Assembly (NCBI GenBank): GCA_964633825.1
Contig: CAZWHE010000177.1
Coordinates: forward strand, 1 to 7,634
Length of the DNA stretch: 7,634 nucleotides
Reading direction: 5' to 3'
Origin: CAZWHE01 sp964633825
GTDB lineage: Bacteria; Planctomycetota; B15-G4; CAYZWU01
A program made the translations under genes and the position numbers. This document shows, piece by piece, positions 3,921-7,634 of this stretch. The notes beneath the pieces were generated by a model. It searched no databases. It had not been told where the DNA came from and saw only the letters and a program-made list of their open reading frames with translations. How positions within the stretch are numbered: the first letter of the stretch is position 1; the number at the start of each line of letters is the position of its first letter.

Positions 3921-6653
3921 ATGTCAGAGTTGACGACTGTTTATGATCCCAAATCGGTCGAGGACAGGATCTACAAGCGTTGGACGGACGCGGAGCTCTT
4001 CCGCTGCACCATTGATTCCGATCGCAAGCCCCATACCATCATGATCCCCCTTCCCAACATCACCGGGATTCTTCACATGGGGCACGCCCTGAACCACACG
4101 ATCCAGGATCTGGTCACACGCTTCCGCAGGATGCAGGGGTTCGAGGCGCTCTGGCTCCCGGGAACGGATCACGCCGGCGTGGCGACCCAGGCCGTTGTGG
4201 AACGCCATATCTGGGAGACGGAAAAAAAGACGCGCGACGACCTGGGCCGCGAAGAGATGCTCGAGCGGATCTGGAAATGGAGGGACGAAAACGGCGACAC
4301 CATCATGCGGCAGATCAGGAAACAGGGAGCGAGCTGCGACTGGTCGCGCGAGCGTTTCACCATGGATCCCATGCTGGCCAAAGCGGTGCGCCACGTTTTC
4401 GTCCGTCTTTACAAGGACGGTCTGATTTACCGGGGCAAGAGGCTCGTGAACTGGTCCTGCCCGCTCCGGACGGCGCTCTCGAACGACGAGCTGGAATACC
4501 GGCGGATCAAGACCCACTTCTGGTACATCAACTACCCCGTCAAGGGAGAGGAAGGGCGTTTCGTCACCATCGCCACGACGCGGCCCGAGACCATGCTGGG
4601 CGATACGGCCGTGGCCGTTCACCCCGATGACGAACGATACGGAGCCCTCGTTGGAAAGACGGTCATCCTCCCCATCGTCGAGAGGGAGATTCCCGTGATC
4701 GCCGACGAGTACGTGGCCATCGAAGAGGGCACGGGCGCCCTCAAGGTGACGCCCGCCCACGATCCGAACGATTTCGAGATCGGGCAGCGGCACGACCTTC
4801 CCACGGTCAACATCATCAACCCCGACGGCACGCTCAACGAGAACGCCGGTCCTTATCAGGGCATGGACCGCTTGAAGGCGAGGCCCAAGGTCGTCGAGCA
4901 GCTCGAGGAAGAAGGCCTTCTCGTGAAGATCACCGACCACGTTCACGAGGTGGCCCACTGCTACCGTTCGCACGACATTATCGAGCCCTATCTCTCCGAC
5001 CAGTGGTTCGTGAAGATGGCGCCCCTCGTCGAGCTGGCGCGCAGGGCCGAGAAGGAGGGCCGCGTCAGGATCCATCCGAAACGGTGGGTGCACACCTATC
5101 ACCAGTGGCTCGACACGACCCCCGATTGGTGCATTTCGCGCCAGATCTGGTGGGGGCACAGGATCCCGGTCTGGACGTGCTCGGAATGCGGGGAAGAGAT
5201 CTGCGAGCTCGAGGATCCGAGCGAATGCCCCCAATGCGGAGCCCGGGAGCTCGAGCAGGATCCCGACGTGCTCGACACGTGGTTCTCGTCGCAGCTCTGG
5301 CCCTTCTCCACGCTGGGATGGCCCGACGAGACGGAAGACCTCGAGTACTTCTATCCCACGAATCTCCTCGTCACCGACCGGGGCATCATCGCCCTCTGGG
5401 TGGCGCGCATGATCATGATGGGCGAGTACTTCCTCAAGGAGGCGCCGTTCAGCGATACCTATATTCACGGCACCATTCTCGACAAGCAGGGACGGCGCAT
5501 GTCCAAGTCGATGAGGAACGGGATCGACCCCATCGTCATGATCCAGGGCGGGAAGGACATCGACGGCCGCGAGTGGGACGGCTTCGGCGCGGACGCGGTC
5601 CGGTTCACACTCGCCACCATGACGACCGAAGGCCAGGACCTCCGCATCTGGCCGGAGCGCTTCAAGGACGGCCAGGCTTTCTGCAACAAGGTCTGGAACG
5701 CCTCGCGGTTCTGCATGATGAGCCTCCACGACGGAGAGAAGACCCTCCCCATGGCGCCCGTGCGCGACAGGTCGGCGCTCGCTTTCCAGGACCGGTGGAT
5801 TCTTTCGCGTTTCAACAGCACGGTGAAGGCCGTGACGGAGGCGCTCGAAAACTTCAAGTTCTGCGACGCGGCGCGCTTCGTGCGGGAGTTCACGTGGAAC
5901 GAGTTCTGCGCCTGGACGGTGGAGCTGACCAAGTTCCGGCTCCGCGACGGCGAAGACGATCCCGAAGACGCCGCCCTGGCGCGGCATGTTCTGGCATACG
6001 TGCTCGACGGGACTCTCAGGCTTCTCCACCCGATCTGCCCCTTCATCACCGAAGAGATCTGGGGCCTTCTCAACGGCTGCGTCCCCGACCGTTCTCTCGA
6101 CGGATCGGGCGCCGAGCGGGCCGAGTTCATTGCAAAGATCTCCTGGCCCGAAACGGATGAAAGCCTGATCAACGGGGACGTCGAGCGGGAGATGCTCGAG
6201 GTTCAGGAGGTGGTGCGGGCCGTCCGAAGCATCCGGGCCGGCGGCGGCATTCACCACGGCGTCCGGCTCGAATGCTTTGTCCAGACGGACACGGAGCGGA
6301 TCGCCGAAGACCTGATGCGCCACGCGGAAATGATCTCCGACATCGGCACGTGCACCTTCCGGGCGATAGGAACAGACGTGGAAAAACCGCCCAAGTCGGC
6401 GACGGAAGTTCTGTCGGGAATCAGGGTTCACGTCCTGCTGGAAGGCGTCATCGACATCGAAGGCGAGATCGCCCGCCACAGGAAAAAAATATCCAACCTC
6501 GATAAGCGCATCACCTCGGCCGAAAAGAAACTGGCCGACCGGAATTTCGTCGAGAGGGCGCCCGACAATGTGGTGACGCGCGAGCGGGACACGCTGCAGA
6601 GCCTGAAGGAAGAGCGCGATCACGAGCTCGATCAGATCGAGAGCCTGAAGTAG
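3921..6653 (+). CDS. valS: Valyl-tRNA synthetase
   Basis: This class I aminoacyl-tRNA synthetase charges tRNA(Val) with valine in the cytoplasm. The 910-residue length is normal for bacteria. PLPNITGILHMGHALN (44-59) contains the HIGH-type motif HMGH (52-55), and RRMSKSMRNG (525-534) is the KMSKS loop with Arg for the first Lys. The inserted editing domain (CP1), which hydrolyses mischarged threonyl-tRNA, shows TTRPETMLGDTAVAVHPDD (219-237) and GTGALKVTPAHDPND (270-284). A zinc knuckle C420-x2-C423 with C436-x2-C439 precedes DVLDTWFSS (449-457). DRWILSR (624-630) begins the anticodon-binding helical domain. Residues about 845-910 are the C-terminal tRNA-binding coiled coil. The start is ATG 3921, because MSELTTVYDPKSVEDRIYKRW is where the family normally begins. 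A TTG 36 bp upstream in frame would add only atypical residues. The ribosome binding site is weak (AGGACGGG, 3906-3913). A mutase-family gene follows after 12 bp. Confidence 0.96.
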   Translation: MSELTTVYDPKSVEDRIYKRWTDAELFRCTIDSDRKPHTIMIPLPNITGILHMGHALNHTIQDLVTRFRRMQGFEALWLPGTDHAGVATQAVVERHIWETEKKTRDDLGREEMLERIWKWRDENGDTIMRQIRKQGASCDWSRERFTMDPMLAKAVRHVFVRLYKDGLIYRGKRLVNWSCPLRTALSNDELEYRRIKTHFWYINYPVKGEEGRFVTIATTRPETMLGDTAVAVHPDDERYGALVGKTVILPIVEREIPVIADEYVAIEEGTGALKVTPAHDPNDFEIGQRHDLPTVNIINPDGTLNENAGPYQGMDRLKARPKVVEQLEEEGLLVKITDHVHEVAHCYRSHDIIEPYLSDQWFVKMAPLVELARRAEKEGRVRIHPKRWVHTYHQWLDTTPDWCISRQIWWGHRIPVWTCSECGEEICELEDPSECPQCGARELEQDPDVLDTWFSSQLWPFSTLGWPDETEDLEYFYPTNLLVTDRGIIALWVARMIMMGEYFLKEAPFSDTYIHGTILDKQGRRMSKSMRNGIDPIVMIQGGKDIDGREWDGFGADAVRFTLATMTTEGQDLRIWPERFKDGQAFCNKVWNASRFCMMSLHDGEKTLPMAPVRDRSALAFQDRWILSRFNSTVKAVTEALENFKFCDAARFVREFTWNEFCAWTVELTKFRLRDGEDDPEDAALARHVLAYVLDGTLRLLHPICPFITEEIWGLLNGCVPDRSLDGSGAERAEFIAKISWPETDESLINGDVEREMLEVQEVVRAVRSIRAGGGIHHGVRLECFVQTDTERIAEDLMRHAEMISDIGTCTFRAIGTDVEKPPKSATEVLSGIRVHVLLEGVIDIEGEIARHRKKISNLDKRITSAEKKLADRNFVERAPDNVVTRERDTLQSLKEERDHELDQIESLK

Positions 6654-6665
6654 GAAGGGGAGCGC

Positions 6666-7634
6666 ATGGGATCCGACAGGACACTGATCATGGCCGCGGC
6701 GGCGGGGGAGAAAAAAGCGGCGGAAGCGTTTTCGGACCGTGCCGTGTCCGTCGGTCCGGAGATATTCGCCGAGATCGAAACCGGCGTAGGAGGCGTCGAA
6801 GGGATCCGTCGGGAAATCAAGGCCGGGGCGATCGGGAACATCAGGGAGTGGCTCGCTTCTTCGAGATATGGGGTCTACCATCCCCAGATCCTCGACCTGG
6901 TGAAGAGAGGGGAGTGGGATCTGCTCCTCGACAGCTTCTATCAGACGATTCCTTTCGGCACGGGCGGCCGCCGGGGGCCGGTCGGTATCGGCCCGAACCG
7001 GATCAACCCGTACACGATCGCCACGTCGGTGGCCGGACACGTCCGCTATCTCAAGAAGCGTTTCGGAAGCGAGGGGCTTCAGGTCGTGGTCGCCTGGGAT
7101 GTGCGGGTCTTCAACGATTCGATCGGAAGGTATGATCCCGGCGTTTTCAATCCCCTTCCGGGGCTCACGTCGCACGATCTGGCTCGTGTGGCGGCCCGGG
7201 TCTATGCGGCCGAGGGCGTTGTCGTGCACCTTCTTCCCGAGGACTCGGACGAGTATGTCTCCACTCCCGAGCTTTCCTTTCTCATCCGGAAGCTCGGCGC
7301 CGCCGGCGGTCTCAACATCTCCGCTTCGCACAACCACCCCGACGACAACGGCGGCAAGTTCTACAACTCTCACGGCGGCCAGGAAATCCCTCCCCACGAC
7401 GAAGAGATGGCCCGGATGGTGGAAGAGATCACCGAGGTCAAGCTCATCGGCTTCGACGAGGCGGTGAAGCGCGGGCTCGTTCGTTTTCTCGAAGAGAGCG
7501 TGCGCCGCGACTACGTCGATCTGAACCTCTCTCTCTCGCTGGCGCCGGAGGCGCGCTCCGCCCGTGTGGTTTTCACGCCCCTTCACGGAACGGGCTCGAC
7601 CACGGTGGGTCGCGTTCTCGAGGAAGCGGGATTT
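6666..7634 (+). CDS. Phosphoglucomutase/phosphomannomutase family protein (3' partial)
   Basis: This is the N-terminal 323 residues of an alpha-D-phosphohexomutase, a cytoplasmic enzyme that interconverts hexose 1- and 6-phosphates (glucose or mannose) through a phosphoserine. Domain 1 carries FGTGGRRGPVGIGPNRIN (97-114), equivalent to the usual FGTAG-x-RG substrate loop. The phosphoserine loop is NISASHNHPDDNGGKFYN (217-234), with S221 as the expected phosphorylated residue; His replaces the usual Pro after SHN. VVFTPLHGTG (301-310) is typical of domain 2. The metal-binding DGDADR-type loop and the sugar-specificity loop lie beyond the window end, so glucose and mannose cannot be separated. 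An N-terminal extension of about 90 residues with an Ala/Glu-rich start suggests the larger PGM2-like subgroup. The start ATG 6666 has the purine-rich AAGGGGAG (6655-6662) upstream and lies 12 bp after valS, so co-transcription is likely. It runs off the right edge with no stop. Confidence 0.88.
   Translation, partial: MGSDRTLIMAAAAGEKKAAEAFSDRAVSVGPEIFAEIETGVGGVEGIRREIKAGAIGNIREWLASSRYGVYHPQILDLVKRGEWDLLLDSFYQTIPFGTGGRRGPVGIGPNRINPYTIATSVAGHVRYLKKRFGSEGLQVVVAWDVRVFNDSIGRYDPGVFNPLPGLTSHDLARVAARVYAAEGVVVHLLPEDSDEYVSTPELSFLIRKLGAAGGLNISASHNHPDDNGGKFYNSHGGQEIPPHDEEMARMVEEITEVKLIGFDEAVKRGLVRFLEESVRRDYVDLNLSLSLAPEARSARVVFTPLHGTGSTTVGRVLEEAGF

Noticed and set aside
3924..7586. A 1220-codon open frame on the minus strand, antisense to valS and the mutase gene.
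   Set aside because: Both sense genes are unambiguous. The antisense frame follows from GC-rich codon use, has no domain signature and is rich in Arg, Asp, Val and His in the usual shadow pattern.

Overview
The window is about 7.6 kb of GC-rich bacterial chromosome. It is dense with genes and has short AT-rich intergenic islands. The organism cannot be named from the sequence. The secreted protein at 2697-3635 (minus) ends in a module that I associate, from memory, with secreted proteins of Planctomycetota. The ValRS motif VTDRGIIALWVARM also seems compatible with that group. A planctomycete or another deep-branching Gram-negative lineage is therefore a tentative reading. There are no phage, transposase, CRISPR or resistance genes. 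Overall this is core housekeeping DNA with a few odd intergenic and recoding signals.

Layout on the plus strand, left part: the window opens inside an isoprenylcysteine carboxyl methyltransferase-like (ICMT/PEMT-type) membrane methyltransferase (ends 575). It overlaps by ATGA a small protein-kinase-fold protein (572-1261). A 24-bp tandem duplication sits on this junction. An AT-rich gap of about 315 bp follows, with a near-consensus sigma70-type promoter and a hairpin plus U-tract. It leads to a membrane-anchored double-LysM protein (1577-2350). Directly after that stop codon lies a gene-free, roughly 210-bp imperfect inverted repeat with nested hairpins (2351-2561), then a strong bidirectional terminator (2613-2657).

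Minus strand, middle: one secreted-protein gene (3635 down to 2697) converges on the terminator. Its reading frame is intact for 312 codons except for a single in-frame TGA at codon 105. A SECIS-like hairpin starts 11 nt after this TGA. Selenocysteine readthrough, a recent nonsense mutation and a sequence error all remain possible.

Plus strand, right part: a divergent AT-rich region with GC palindromes (3636-3920) leads into valS (3921-6653), a full-length valyl-tRNA synthetase. It is followed 12 bp later by a phosphoglucomutase/phosphomannomutase-family gene (6666 to the window end, truncated), probably in the same operon. The genes do not form one obvious pathway. The main points of interest are the in-frame TGA gene and the unexplained inverted-repeat element.
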